Origin: JAHJQZ01 sp963676075
Lineage (GTDB): Bacteria; Pseudomonadota; Alphaproteobacteria; Rhizobiales; Devosiaceae
Assembly (NCBI GenBank): GCA_963676075.2
Contig: CAXXNZ010000024.1
Coordinates: 84,106-148,105 of the forward strand
DNA: 64,000 nt
Direction of reading: 5' to 3'
Shown: positions 16,128 to 25,009 of the stretch, in pieces
Numbering within the stretch: the first letter of the stretch is position 1
Layout of the letters: every line of letters starts with the position of its first letter
The notes under the pieces: generated by a model
What the model saw: only the letters and a program-made list of their open reading frames with translations
Told to the model about the DNA's origin: nothing
The model's database searches: none
Position numbers and translations under genes: made by a program

Positions 16128-17375
16128 ATGGAAAAGCAACACGTCGATTATGATGTCGCGATCATCGGCGGCGGCCCCGCCGGCCTAACGGCCGCTCTTT
16201 ACGCCGGTCGCGCCCGTTTGAAGACCATCCTGTTCGAAAAGGCCCTGCTCGGCGGCCTTGCCACCTACACCAACGAAATCATCAACTATCCCGGCTTCCC
16301 CGAAGGCACGACCGGTCTCGAACTGATGCATTTGTTCGAAGCCCAGGCCCGCCGCTTCAACGCCGAGATCAAGAATACGCCGATCAAGTCGGTGTCCCTG
16401 ATGGGCGACGACAAGACGGTCGAGACCTTCCGCACCATCTATCACGCCAAATCGGTCATTATCGCCACCGGCGGCAAGCCACGGCTTCTCAACGTGCCGG
16501 GCGAGGCCGAATTCTTGTACGACAAGGGCATCTCGTTCTGCGCCACCTGCGATGCGGCGCAGTGCATCGACAAGACGGTCGTGGTCATCGGCTCCGGTGA
16601 CGCCGCCATCGAAGAAGCGATGTTCCTGACCAAGTTCGCCAAGAAGGTGATCATCTCCGTTCTGCACGATGAAGGCCACATGGACGCCAACGCGGTCGCC
16701 CAGGAAGAGGCGCTGGCCAATCCCAAGCTCGAATTCCACTGGAACACGGTGGTCGATCATTTCGAGGGCGGCGACATGCTCGAAAAGGTCGTTCTGCGCA
16801 ACACCAAGAAGAACGAACTCGAAGAGATCACCGTCGACCGGTGCTTCTATTTCATCGGCTACATACCGGCGACAGACCTGTTTGCCGACCAAGTGACGCT
16901 GACCGATCGCGGCTATATCCCGACCGATGCGCAGCTCAGAACCAATCTCGAAGGCGTGTTCGCTGCCGGCGACGTCCGTCAGACCTGCTTGCGGCAGGTG
17001 GCGACGGCGGTCGGCGACGGAGCCATCTGCGGCTACGAGGCGGAGCGCTATATCGCCGAGATCAACATCTACGAAAAGCAGCTGATGCAGAAGGAAAAGC
17101 CGGGCCTGATCTACCTCTACTCGGCCATTGATGACGCTTCGCGCGACCTCTTGCCGATGGTCCAGGAGATCGAGGCCCAGTACGGCGGCAAGGTCAAGCT
17201 CAGCCTTGTCGATACCTACAAGTCGGTTTGCCTGTCATCGCGTCTCGGCGCCAATCAGCCGCCGTCCTTTGTCTTCACCAAGGATGGCCGCGTGACCGCA
17301 CGCACCGGTCTGCTCGACAAATCGTCGATCGTTCAGACTCTCGACAAGCTGGTCGACGAGGTCGTGCCGGCCTGA
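16128..17375 (+). CDS. Thioredoxin-reductase-like flavoprotein with C-terminal thioredoxin-like domain
   Basis: 415 residues. Residues 1-315 form a low-molecular-weight thioredoxin reductase: FAD motif IIGGGPAGL (12-20), redox disulfide CATC (C138-C141), NADPH motif VIGSGDAAIEEA (153-164) and the late FAD motif GVFAAGDVRQ. Residues 320-415 resemble a thioredoxin fold (IYLYSAIDDASRDLLPMV, PPSFVFTKDGRV), but the CxxC site is absent; the only cysteine seen there is in KSVCLSS. Ordinary thioredoxin reductase is about 320 residues, so this is a fused, specialised form. It is the last gene of the tusA-like/YedE operon and may supply electrons to release sulfide from the carrier. Confidence 0.85.
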   Translation: MEKQHVDYDVAIIGGGPAGLTAALYAGRARLKTILFEKALLGGLATYTNEIINYPGFPEGTTGLELMHLFEAQARRFNAEIKNTPIKSVSLMGDDKTVETFRTIYHAKSVIIATGGKPRLLNVPGEAEFLYDKGISFCATCDAAQCIDKTVVVIGSGDAAIEEAMFLTKFAKKVIISVLHDEGHMDANAVAQEEALANPKLEFHWNTVVDHFEGGDMLEKVVLRNTKKNELEEITVDRCFYFIGYIPATDLFADQVTLTDRGYIPTDAQLRTNLEGVFAAGDVRQTCLRQVATAVGDGAICGYEAERYIAEINIYEKQLMQKEKPGLIYLYSAIDDASRDLLPMVQEIEAQYGGKVKLSLVDTYKSVCLSSRLGANQPPSFVFTKDGRVTARTGLLDKSSIVQTLDKLVDEVVPA

Positions 17376-17396
17376 TCATCGCGACTGTCTAAACGA

Positions 17397-17425
17397 CAAA
17401 CGGCGGTGTCATGCACCGCCGTTTG
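17397..17425. terminator. Strong bidirectional terminator
   Basis: CAAACGGCGGTG, 5-base loop, CACCGCCGTTTG: a perfect 12-bp stem 21 bases after the flavoprotein stop. The A/T-rich stem ends and the convergent gene on the other side fit a terminator used from both directions. Confidence 0.75.
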
Positions 17426-17535
17426 CGTATGTGAGATAGGTCCCGCCGCTCTGGCGCCGCTGGCAGGCCGTATCTGAATGGAGCGATTGAACGGATCGCG
17501 TCCTGTTCCTGCGAAAACAACCCCTAAAGGGCCTC

Positions 17536-18756
17536 TCAGTCCGCCAGCCAGGAGAGATAGGCGTCGGTCCCGCCGTTGCGCGCCAGATCCAGATCGTCCG
17601 GCTGAGCTCGGAGGTTCTTCGCATCAGCGAAGACACGCTTGAGGATCTCGGCGGCGATCTCGGCCTGGCCCGGCGTCAGATTGCACGGGTCCATCTGGAA
17701 ATAGCCGAGTTCGACTTCATGGCCGCGTACGACCAGAGATGGTTCCTGGTCACCCAAGGCCCGCGCCAGCGTCGCGGCACTGGCGCCAAGCGTTCCGGCA
17801 TCGATGTCGATCTGCAAGCGGTCGAGCGGGTTGTTGGTCGGGTCGGCAATGATATGGGCGTGCACTCCGTCGATCCCGGCAAGCGTGGCAAGCCACAGAT
17901 CGAGCGCAGCCTGCTCGCGCGCCCTAACGGCAGCGTGATCGCGCACTTTCCATTCCTTGAGGGTCTGGATGATGCCGGCAATGCTTTCCTTGCCGACTTT
18001 CATGCCCCGGCCGATACCGGTGTTCTGCAAATAGGCGGCGCGTACCAGATCCTTGCGGCCGGCAATAATGCCACCGGTCGGACCGCCGAGGAACTTGTGT
18101 GCCGAATAGATGACAAGATCGGCGCCATCGGCGAGGAAGCCGGTGAGATCATATTCGGAGGCGGCATCGACGATCACCGGCACGCCCTTGGCGTGGCAAA
18201 TTTCGGCGAAACGCTTGAGCGGCATCTGACCATAATCCACCACATGGTGCGAGACGACGTACAGGCCCGCTGCCGTTTCGTCGCCGAGCGCACCGGCCAG
18301 ATGGAAATCCGCGCAGGACGTCGCCTGTCCGACCAGACGCAGCTTGCCGCCGGCCAGTTCCACGGCCGTTGAAACCGGCGCGCCGTAATCGACAAGATGC
18401 CCGACCTGCATCGCGATCTCGTTGCGCGGACCGGGGTTGGCCGGCAATTGCTGCGCCTTGTAGGGATCGAGGCCGGCAATGGCCGCGCCGATGCAAAGTG
18501 AGATGCCGGCGCTGGCCGAAGCCGTGAGGCACCCGGCCTCTGCCCCGGTCAAATCTGCGATGAGTCGGCTGGCCTCGGCCTGCATCTCGTGGATCTTGAC
18601 GAAGCGTCCCATCGCTTCGACCGTTGCCTCGCGGATGCGTTCACCCACGATCGATCCCCCAAGAGAGGTCATGGTGCCCGAAGCATTGATGACCCGCGTA
18701 TAGCCATGGTCGGTGTGCCAGGACCAGTAGGTATCGGGATCGGCGAAATCAGTCAT
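17536..18756 (-). CDS. SelA-like/DgaE-like PLP-dependent enzyme
   Basis: 406 residues from ATG 18756 (AAGGTGAG upstream; a GTG nine bases earlier is also open). A fold-type-I PLP enzyme of the group annotated as 'selenocysteine synthase-like': PLP lysine K221 in VIYSAHKFLGGPTGG and the cofactor aspartate D197 in VIVDAASEYDL. True SelA is longer and works on tRNA; characterised members of this shorter group are lyases acting on amino sugars or amino acids, such as D-glucosaminate-6-phosphate ammonia-lyase. Here it lies with a peptide-type ABC transporter, a RidA protein and an amidohydrolase, so it probably eliminates or isomerises an imported amino-acid derivative. RidA would then remove the reactive enamine product. 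Confidence 0.82.
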   Translation of the reverse strand: MTDFADPDTYWSWHTDHGYTRVINASGTMTSLGGSIVGERIREATVEAMGRFVKIHEMQAEASRLIADLTGAEAGCLTASASAGISLCIGAAIAGLDPYKAQQLPANPGPRNEIAMQVGHLVDYGAPVSTAVELAGGKLRLVGQATSCADFHLAGALGDETAAGLYVVSHHVVDYGQMPLKRFAEICHAKGVPVIVDAASEYDLTGFLADGADLVIYSAHKFLGGPTGGIIAGRKDLVRAAYLQNTGIGRGMKVGKESIAGIIQTLKEWKVRDHAAVRAREQAALDLWLATLAGIDGVHAHIIADPTNNPLDRLQIDIDAGTLGASAATLARALGDQEPSLVVRGHEVELGYFQMDPCNLTPGQAEIAAEILKRVFADAKNLRAQPDDLDLARNGGTDAYLSWLAD

Positions 18757-18777
18757 TTTTCTCACCTTGATTAGGTC

Positions 18778-18806
18778 GTGAGCTTTCCATAATTAAGGAA
18801 GCTCAC
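18778..18806. promoter_or_regulatory. Inverted repeat in the divergent promoter region
   Basis: GTGAGCTT (18778-18785) and AAGCTCAC (18799-18806) form an exact 8-bp inverted repeat around an A+T-rich centre. It is in the 58-bp gap between the divergent SelA-like and IclR-type genes, the expected place for autoregulation by the IclR protein. Confidence 0.5.
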
Positions 18807-18814
18807 TGCTGCAT

Positions 18815-19597
18815 TTGGATTATTTCACTATGAATGACGTACCGCGCAAACGGACGAGCGGAATCGACAGGACACTGCAGGTGCTGGACACCCTGACCGA
18901 CCGGCAAGCGCCTTTGAGTGCCTACGATATTGCCAAATCCACAGGTGCGCCTTTGTCGACAGTCTATCGGCTTGTCGACGAGCTGATTGAACGCGACATG
19001 CTGACCCGCGTCGAAGACGGCCTTGTCTGGTTGGGGCCGCGCCTGATGCGCTACGGGCTGACCTATCGCGCCAAGCTCGATGTGTTCGCTGCCGCCAAGC
19101 GGGAAATGCAGCGCCTGTCCAAAGCGACGGGCGAAGCGGTGCAGATCTGCGCGCGCGATGCGGAATCCATGGTTGTCATAGCGATGGCAGAGACCGATGG
19201 GCATTTGCGCGTCACCTCCGATGTCGGCTCGCGCGTGCCGCTTAACTGGACGGCATCGGGCCGACTGCTTCTCGGTCATCTCGACGACGAAATGCGTCTG
19301 GCCACCTTCGCCGAGCTTGCCCGCCCCTCGCCGACCGGTCTTGCCGAGACCGATCCGAAACGACTGGCCGACCAATCGCGTCAGGCATATCTCGATCGCC
19401 TGTCCATCCAGGTCAGCAACGCGGAATATTCGGTGGCTTGCATTGCCGCGCCGATACGCGACGCCAGTGGCGCATGCCTGGCGACGATCTCGATCGTCCT
19501 GTCCGAGGGGCAGGCGCAGGAACGTCAGGACTCGCTTGCCGAGGCCGTGCAGAACGCTGCCATGTCCATAGAACGCGCGATCGGGCAATCGGCCTGA
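18815..19597 (+). CDS. IclR-family transcriptional regulator
   Basis: 260 residues from TTG 18815 (AAGGAAG upstream); ATG 18830 would remove five residues and is poorly spaced from any ribosome binding site. The winged helix-turn-helix is at about residues 18-75 (GIDRTLQVLDTL, SAYDIAKSTGAPLSTVYRLVDEL) and the effector-binding GAF-like domain at about 85-255. It is divergent from the SelA-like gene. It probably controls that gene and the peptide transporter operon: a 20-bp palindrome of the IclR operator style lies before the binding-protein gene at 26562-26581. Confidence 0.9.
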   Translation: MDYFTMNDVPRKRTSGIDRTLQVLDTLTDRQAPLSAYDIAKSTGAPLSTVYRLVDELIERDMLTRVEDGLVWLGPRLMRYGLTYRAKLDVFAAAKREMQRLSKATGEAVQICARDAESMVVIAMAETDGHLRVTSDVGSRVPLNWTASGRLLLGHLDDEMRLATFAELARPSPTGLAETDPKRLADQSRQAYLDRLSIQVSNAEYSVACIAAPIRDASGACLATISIVLSEGQAQERQDSLAEAVQNAAMSIERAIGQSA

Positions 19598-19608
19598 GAC
19601 CGAGCGGT

Positions 19609-20088
19609 CTAGTTCAGCTCGCATATCGTCTCGATTTCAACGGTGATCCGGTTCGGCAGGGAACTGACACCGAAGGCCGAGCGGGCATGCACGCCATCAG
19701 GGCCGAAGACCTTGGACAGCAATTCCGAAGCCCCATCGATAACGAACGGATGGCGGTCGAATTCGGGCGTGGCGTTGACCAGACCGAGAAGTTTGACGAC
19801 GCCGGCAATGGCATCGAGACTGCCGAAACGGTCGCGCAGCGCCGATAGAATGACGAGCCCAACGCGTTCGGCGTGACCGCGCGCTTCCTCGGCGCTGACA
19901 TCGCCGCCAACCTTACCGCTCGCCAGCGATCCATCCGGCATCAGCGGCCCCTGCCCCGAGATGTAGAGCATCTTGCCGCTTTGTCGGATGTTGCAGAATG
20001 CCCCGATCGGTGTTGGCACCTTGGGCAGCGTCAATCCGAGTTGGGCCAGACGCATTTCGGGCGTCTGCGCCGGATCGGGAAGTGTCAT
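19609..20088 (-). CDS. RidA family protein (YjgF/UK114)
   Basis: 159 residues, somewhat longer than RidA itself (about 130) and like the YjgH/RutC-type branch. Residues 35-155 carry the family pattern (MLYISGQGPLMPDGS, ... HARSAFGVSSLPNRITVEIETI), including the arginine of HARS that in RidA hydrolyses reactive enamines and imines from PLP enzymes. The neighbouring SelA-like PLP enzyme would generate such an intermediate. Its ATG overlaps the stop of the upstream ATPase gene by four bases, so it belongs to the transporter operon. Confidence 0.88.
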   Translation of the reverse strand: MTLPDPAQTPEMRLAQLGLTLPKVPTPIGAFCNIRQSGKMLYISGQGPLMPDGSLASGKVGGDVSAEEARGHAERVGLVILSALRDRFGSLDAIAGVVKLLGLVNATPEFDRHPFVIDGASELLSKVFGPDGVHARSAFGVSSLPNRITVEIETICELN

Positions 20089-21041
20089 GAGATTTCCTCA
20101 AGTCTGGAACAAAGGCTGACATGCCCCGGGGTGACGGTGACCGGTTCGGGCACAGCGCGCGCACAGATATCAGCGGCATAGGGGCAACGGGTTCGGAAAA
20201 CGCATCCCGAAGGCGGCGCGAGCGGGCTCGGAATATCGCCGCTCAGAATATCGCGCTTGTGCACTGCCTTAGGGTCCGGCTGCGGAACGGCGGAAATGAG
20301 CGCTCTCGAATAGGGATGCGACGGCGCCTGGTAGAGCGCACGGGCCGGACCGTATTCGACAACACGCCCCAGATACATCACGACGATCTGGTCGCAGAGA
20401 TACTCGACCACCGATAGATCGTGCGCGATGAACAACAGCGTCAGGTTGCGCTGGGCGCGAAGATCGAGCAGCAGGTTGAGAATCTGTGCCTGCACCGAAA
20501 CATCGAGCGCCGAGACGCTTTCGTCGGCAACGATGAATTCCGGTTCGAGCGCCAGGGCCCGGGCCACACCGATTCTCTGGCGCTGGCCGCCGGAGAATTC
20601 ATGCGGATACCGTCGCATATGATCGGCCTCGAGACCGACTTCTTCGAGCAGCGCGGCAATGCGGTCGCGCCTCTGGCTGGGCGACACCAGCTTGTGCGCC
20701 CTCAACCCCTCGCCGACGATCTCGGCCACCTTCATGCGCGGATTGAGCGAGGAAACCGGATCCTGGAAAATAATCTGCATGCGCCGGCGCATGTCGCGCA
20801 GGGCCTTTTGATCGAGCCCGACCAAGTCGACACCGTCGAACAGCGCCTGGCCGGACGTCGGCTCGATCAGGCGCAGGATCGAGCGGCCAAGCGTTGTCTT
20901 GCCCGATCCGCTTTCACCGACAAGACCGGTGATCGACCCACGAGCGATATCAAAGCTGACATCGGTCACGGCATGGACGGTTCCGCTTTCGGTCTCGAAT
21001 GTCTTCGTCAGGTTGCGCAGTGAGATAAGGGGTTCAGACAT
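20085..21041 (-). CDS. Oligopeptide/dipeptide ABC transporter ATPase, OppF/DppF type
   Basis: 318 residues from ATG 21041; the first 8 bp overlap the end of the preceding ATPase gene (ATGTCTGA), showing translational coupling. Walker A GESGSGKTT, Q-loop IFQDPVSSLNPRM, signature FSGGQRQRIGVARAL, Walker B FIVADESVSALD (Ser instead of the usual Pro), and the C-terminal oligopeptide extension with the cysteine cluster GCVFRTRCPYA...C. It pairs with the OppD-type subunit at 21034-22032 to drive the OppBC channel. Confidence 0.92.
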   Translation of the reverse strand: MSEPLISLRNLTKTFETESGTVHAVTDVSFDIARGSITGLVGESGSGKTTLGRSILRLIEPTSGQALFDGVDLVGLDQKALRDMRRRMQIIFQDPVSSLNPRMKVAEIVGEGLRAHKLVSPSQRRDRIAALLEEVGLEADHMRRYPHEFSGGQRQRIGVARALALEPEFIVADESVSALDVSVQAQILNLLLDLRAQRNLTLLFIAHDLSVVEYLCDQIVVMYLGRVVEYGPARALYQAPSHPYSRALISAVPQPDPKAVHKRDILSGDIPSPLAPPSGCVFRTRCPYAADICARAVPEPVTVTPGHVSLCSRLEEIS

Positions 21042-22032
21042 TGGCAGAGACCCCCGCTCGCTTGATGCAGGCGACGTCGTGTCCGTCCGCGAATGGTGCA
21101 AGCTTCACCTCGACTGTGCATTCGGGGCCGGCCAGGCTGCATCGGGGCGCGAAGGCGCAGCCCGGCGGCATGGAATAAAGCGGGGGGACCGTGCCGGGAA
21201 TGGCGCTGACGCGTTCGCCCTCCTTGCGGTCGTGCTTGGGTATCGAAGCAAGCAGTCCTTGTGTGTAGGGATGGGTCGGTTTGGCGAAAAGGTCCCCGAC
21301 CGCCGCCGACTCGACAATGGAGCCGGCATACATCACGGCGACGTCGTCGGCCATTTCGGCCACCACACCCATGTCATGGGTGACGAACAGGATCGACATG
21401 CCCAATTCCCGCTGCAAGCGCCGCATCAGGTCGAGGATCTGGGCCTGGATGGTGACATCAAGCGCGGTCGTCGGCTCGTCGGCAATGAGCAGGGCCGGAT
21501 TGCAGATCATCGCCAGGGCGATCATGACGCGCTGACGCATGCCGCCCGACAATTCGTGCGGATAGGTGTCGAAACGCGACGCGGCCGCAGGAATCTCGAC
21601 CATGTCCAGCATTTCGATGACGCGCTTTCGCCTCTCGGCAGCCGACAGGTCGGTGTGCAATAGCAGCATTTCCTCGATCTGATCCCCGATGGTGAACAAG
21701 GGATTGAGCGAGGACATCGGCTCCTGAAAGATCATCGAGATCTCGGCGCCCCGGACGCGACGGAGTGCTGGTTGGTCGAGCCTGGCGAGGTTGATGCGGG
21801 ATTTGTCTCGTGTGCGGTAATCGATGTCTCCGGCAAGGATTTTGCCGGCACGCGGCAGCAGCCCCATAATGGCCAGCGAGGTCACCGACTTGCCGGATCC
21901 GGACTCGCCGACCAGCGCCAGCGTCTTGCCGGCGTTCAGTGTGAAGCTGACATCCCTGAGCGCCGTGATGGTATAGCTCTTGTCGACAAAGGCGACCCGC
22001 AACCCTCTGACATCGAGAACGCTGTCGCTCAC
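21034..22032 (-). CDS. Oligopeptide/dipeptide ABC transporter ATPase, OppD/DppD type
   Basis: 332 residues from GTG 22032, which overlaps the TGA of the amidohydrolase gene. Walker A GESGSGKSV, Q-loop IFQEPMSSLNPLF, signature LSGGMRQRVMIALAM, Walker B LLIADEPTTALD, H-loop FVTHDMG, and a C-terminal OppD/OppF extension (GCAFAPRCSLAGPECTVE) that in some homologues binds an iron-sulfur cluster. It is in one operon with oppF, oppC, oppB and the binding protein. Confidence 0.93.
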   Translation of the reverse strand: MSDSVLDVRGLRVAFVDKSYTITALRDVSFTLNAGKTLALVGESGSGKSVTSLAIMGLLPRAGKILAGDIDYRTRDKSRINLARLDQPALRRVRGAEISMIFQEPMSSLNPLFTIGDQIEEMLLLHTDLSAAERRKRVIEMLDMVEIPAAASRFDTYPHELSGGMRQRVMIALAMICNPALLIADEPTTALDVTIQAQILDLMRRLQRELGMSILFVTHDMGVVAEMADDVAVMYAGSIVESAAVGDLFAKPTHPYTQGLLASIPKHDRKEGERVSAIPGTVPPLYSMPPGCAFAPRCSLAGPECTVEVKLAPFADGHDVACIKRAGVSANV

Positions 22033-23146
22033 ATCAGCCTCCGTTCAGCTTTTTCCGCCGAGTTGCCGAGCACCGTCAGGCGCGGCTCGAAGATCTTGCT
22101 GAGCACGGCCTTGTTGCCGAGGCTGTCGGCAACTTCGAGATCGGCATCGACGAGGTCGAAAACCGTGAAATCCGCTTTTGTGCCCGGCACCAACCCGTCG
22201 CGACCGCCGAGACCGATGATCGAACGCGGATGCGCCGTGACCGCCGTGATGCAGGAGTCGAGCGGCAGTCCGACCGCCAGCAGCTTGGACAGGGTCGTGG
22301 CCATGTCGAACACGGGGCCATGGATGTCGTGCAGATGCAAATCGGTCGAGATCGAAAAGGGCTCGAGCCCGTCCCCGATTGCCCGTCTGGCCGTGGCGAA
22401 ATCGAAGGAGGCGCCGCCCATGGCCGATATCCATGCGAATGCCCTCGGCGGCCAAACGCTTGGCCTGTTCGAACAGCGCCACGGTATCGGAAATCGAGCC
22501 GGCCTTTTTGCCGTTGAAACAGTGCGTGACGATGTCGCCGGGCGTCAGGACATCGAACACCTCGTCGAGCGTGGGTGGCGGTTTCGCCGACATGCACCAT
22601 CAGGGGCAGATTGGCGATCTCCGCGACGCGCTTGGCGATCTTGAGTGGGGTCACCCCCAGGCACCGACAATGACACCGCTGGCCCGCGCCTTGACGCCGC
22701 ATATGACGTCGCGATTGGCCTCGATCACGGCAAGGGTGCGATCGACATCGATCGAGCGCATGTCGATCAGTTCCGAGACGCGATTGCAGGCGACAAGGCC
22801 GATCGAGCCGATATTGATGAAGGCGCGGATGGTTTCGGCGTTGCGGGTCGATCACGTATTCGCGGAGGCCATGAAAATTGGCCTCGCCCGCCGAGCCGGC
22901 ATCGGCCATCGCCGTAACCCCTGTCGCGCGGCCGGCCTCGGACGCCCGGATCGAGATATCGGTGCCGCCGTGCCAGACATGCACATGAAGGTCCGCCCAA
23001 CCGGGCGACAGATAGGCGCCGTGACAATCGACGGTCTCGGCATCGGGGAGGGCCGACGCCGAGACCCGACCGCCATCATCGACGTGGATTTCGTCGGTGG
23101 CAGTGTCGAAGCCGATTGCGCGAAAATTGATCAGACGTAGCGACAT
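22029..23146 (-). pseudogene. Amidohydrolase/deacetylase gene with four single-base frameshifts
   Basis: Read through its frames this is one metal-dependent amidohydrolase of about 370 residues. The start MSLRLINFRAIGFD is followed by the metal motif ADLHVHVW, then HVGE, a DIVTHCFNG region and the aspartate motif STDLHLHD. Four single-base changes break it: an extra base near 22850, a G missing in a run of five at about 22654-22658, an extra A in the run at 22582-22584, and an extra G in the run at 22417-22419. The codons between the breaks are still well conserved, with no internal stop in the right frame. It may be a very recent pseudogene or a local sequencing/assembly error. If intact, it would deacetylate or hydrolyse the compound taken up by the transporter. 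Confidence 0.8.
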
Positions 23147-23147
23147 T

Positions 23148-24011
23148 CTAGAGCTCCCTGGCCAACCGCGGATCGAGTGCGTCCCGTAGACCATCGCCGA
23201 TCAACTGCAGACACAGAACGGAAAAGGAAATGGCCAGACCCGGAAAGACGATGAGGAATGCGGCCTGGTCGATGTACTGGCGCCCTTCATTGATCATCAT
23301 GCCCCAGGACGGAGTCGACGGATCGACGCCCACGCCGAGGAAGGACAGCCCGGCTTCCGCCAGCATGGCATAGGCGAAAATGAAGGTCGCCTGCACGATG
23401 ATCGGGCTCAGAGTATTCCTGAGGATGTGCTGGGTCAGGACGAATCCGGTGGACGAGCCGAGCGCACGGGCCGCTTCGACATAGGGCAGTTCGCGGATCA
23501 CCAGAGTCGAGGCACGGACGACGCGGGCGATGCGCGGTGCGTAAACGATCGACAGGGCAAGAATGACGTTGAACACCGACCCGCCCATGATCGCCACCAA
23601 GGCGATGGCCAAAAGGATATCGGGAAAGGCCATCATGGCATCGATGACCCGCGACAGCGGCGCATCCAGGCGCTTGTAGAAACCGGCCAGGATGCCGATG
23701 AAGATGCCGATCACGGAGGAGATAAAGGCGACGGTCAATCCGATCATCAGCGAAACCTGGCCGGCGTAGAGCAGGCGGGACAACTCGTCTCGCCCGAAGG
23801 CATCCGCCCCAAGCGGAAACAGCCATCCCGGTGGGGTCAATCGGGCGCGCACGCTCATCCTGGCCGGGTCGGCCGGCGCCAGAACCGGCGCCAGAAAGCA
23901 GGCCAGAGCGATCAGCACGAACAGGATCAGGGAGAACAGCACGGTGCGCCGCGACAAGAGCGTCACCAGGAATCCCCGTTCGGGGGCGGCAGAAGACGAA
24001 GCGGCGCTCAT
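23148..24011 (-). CDS. Peptide ABC transporter permease, OppC/DppC type
   Basis: 287 residues with a cytoplasmic N-terminus and about six membrane helices (about 22-46 first, then five from 90 to 275). The coupling-helix motif EAARALGSSTGFVLTQHIL (residues about 182-200) is the EAA loop. The region ahead of it (LFPLGADAFGRDELSRLLYAG) is the OppC N-terminal signature. Start ATG 24011 overlaps the oppB stop (TGATG). The amidohydrolase gene begins one base after its stop. Confidence 0.92.
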   Translation of the reverse strand: MSAASSSAAPERGFLVTLLSRRTVLFSLILFVLIALACFLAPVLAPADPARMSVRARLTPPGWLFPLGADAFGRDELSRLLYAGQVSLMIGLTVAFISSVIGIFIGILAGFYKRLDAPLSRVIDAMMAFPDILLAIALVAIMGGSVFNVILALSIVYAPRIARVVRASTLVIRELPYVEAARALGSSTGFVLTQHILRNTLSPIIVQATFIFAYAMLAEAGLSFLGVGVDPSTPSWGMMINEGRQYIDQAAFLIVFPGLAISFSVLCLQLIGDGLRDALDPRLAREL

Positions 24012-24952
24012 CAGTATTTCACCCGTTTGTCGACGACCAGATAGAGCAGGTCGACAATGAGGTTGATCAGGACATAGACCGTGGCGACCACGATCAGCGT
24101 TCCCTGGATGATGGGATAATCGCGGCGCAGAACCGCGTTGACGACGAGGTTGCCCATGCCCGGCAGATTGAACACGCGTTCGGTAACGACGGCACCGGAG
24201 ACAAGCAGCGCGAAGGTCAGCCCGACAACAGTGATAACCGGAATGGCGGCATTCTTGAGAGCGTGACGCAACACCACCCGTTTCTCGCCCATGCCCTTTG
24301 ATCGTGCCGTGCGGATGTAATCCTCGCCGAGCACGTCGAGCATGGAGGTGCGTGTGAATCTCAGGATCAGCGCCGAGTTGACGATGCCGAGGACGATCGA
24401 TGGAAGAATGAGGTGTCCCATCCGCACCCAGAAGTCGGCCCCCGGCCCGCCATAGCCGGAAACGGGAAACCAGCCGAGCTCGGTGGACAAATAGCGCTGC
24501 AGCATGAGCCCGGTCCAGAAACTGGGGACGGACGCTGCCAGCATGGCGATGGAGATGGCGGACTGGTCAAGCCAGGAGCCACGCTTGTAGGCGGCATAGA
24601 TGCCGATCGGCGTTGCCACCACCAGAGCGATAATCAGCGAGAAAAGAGCCAGAAAAATGCTCGGCTCGGCACGGGCGGCCAGAACCTCGGTCACCGGCCG
24701 ATTGAAAAAGATCGACGTGCCGAGGTCGCCGCGGACGGCATTGGCGATAAACACCAGATACTGGACGATGATCGGTTGGTCGAGGCCAAGACTGGCACGC
24801 AGGGCCGCTGCGTCCTCGGGCGTGGCTTCCGGTCCCAGCATCAGGGCAGCCGGATCACCCGGGGCCAGTCGAACAATGATGAAGGCAATGGTGAGCACAA
24901 GGAACACCACAACGAGCATGCCCAGGATTCGCTTGAAGATATATCTGCCCAC
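24011..24952 (-). CDS. Peptide ABC transporter permease, OppB/DppB type
   Basis: 313 residues, six membrane helices. The N-terminal signature FIIVRLAPGDPAALMLGPEA (residues 25-44) and the EAA loop (YIRTARSKGMGEKRVVLRHAL, residues about 215-235) are typical of OppB/DppB. It forms the channel with the following OppC-type subunit. The gene lies 57 bp after the binding-protein gene, with a hairpin between them. Confidence 0.93.
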   Translation of the reverse strand: MGRYIFKRILGMLVVVFLVLTIAFIIVRLAPGDPAALMLGPEATPEDAAALRASLGLDQPIIVQYLVFIANAVRGDLGTSIFFNRPVTEVLAARAEPSIFLALFSLIIALVVATPIGIYAAYKRGSWLDQSAISIAMLAASVPSFWTGLMLQRYLSTELGWFPVSGYGGPGADFWVRMGHLILPSIVLGIVNSALILRFTRTSMLDVLGEDYIRTARSKGMGEKRVVLRHALKNAAIPVITVVGLTFALLVSGAVVTERVFNLPGMGNLVVNAVLRRDYPIIQGTLIVVATVYVLINLIVDLLYLVVDKRVKY

Positions 24953-24973
24953 GATCGGCCCCTTGCAGAGTGA

Positions 24974-24995
24974 GGGGCCGGCACAGGCCGGCCCC
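24974..24995 (-). terminator. Intercistronic hairpin after the binding-protein gene
   Basis: GGGGCCGGC, 4-base loop, GCCGGCCCC between the binding-protein gene and the oppB-like gene. It has no T-run on the minus strand, so it is more likely a 3' stabiliser or attenuator that favours binding-protein expression than a full terminator. Confidence 0.5.
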
Positions 24996-25009
24996 TTCGG
25001 GTGTGCGTA

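Noticed and set aside
17536..18756. Selenocysteine synthase SelA, suggesting selenoprotein synthesis
   Set aside because: Shorter than SelA, no SelB or tRNA-Sec seen, and the context is peptide or amino-acid uptake.
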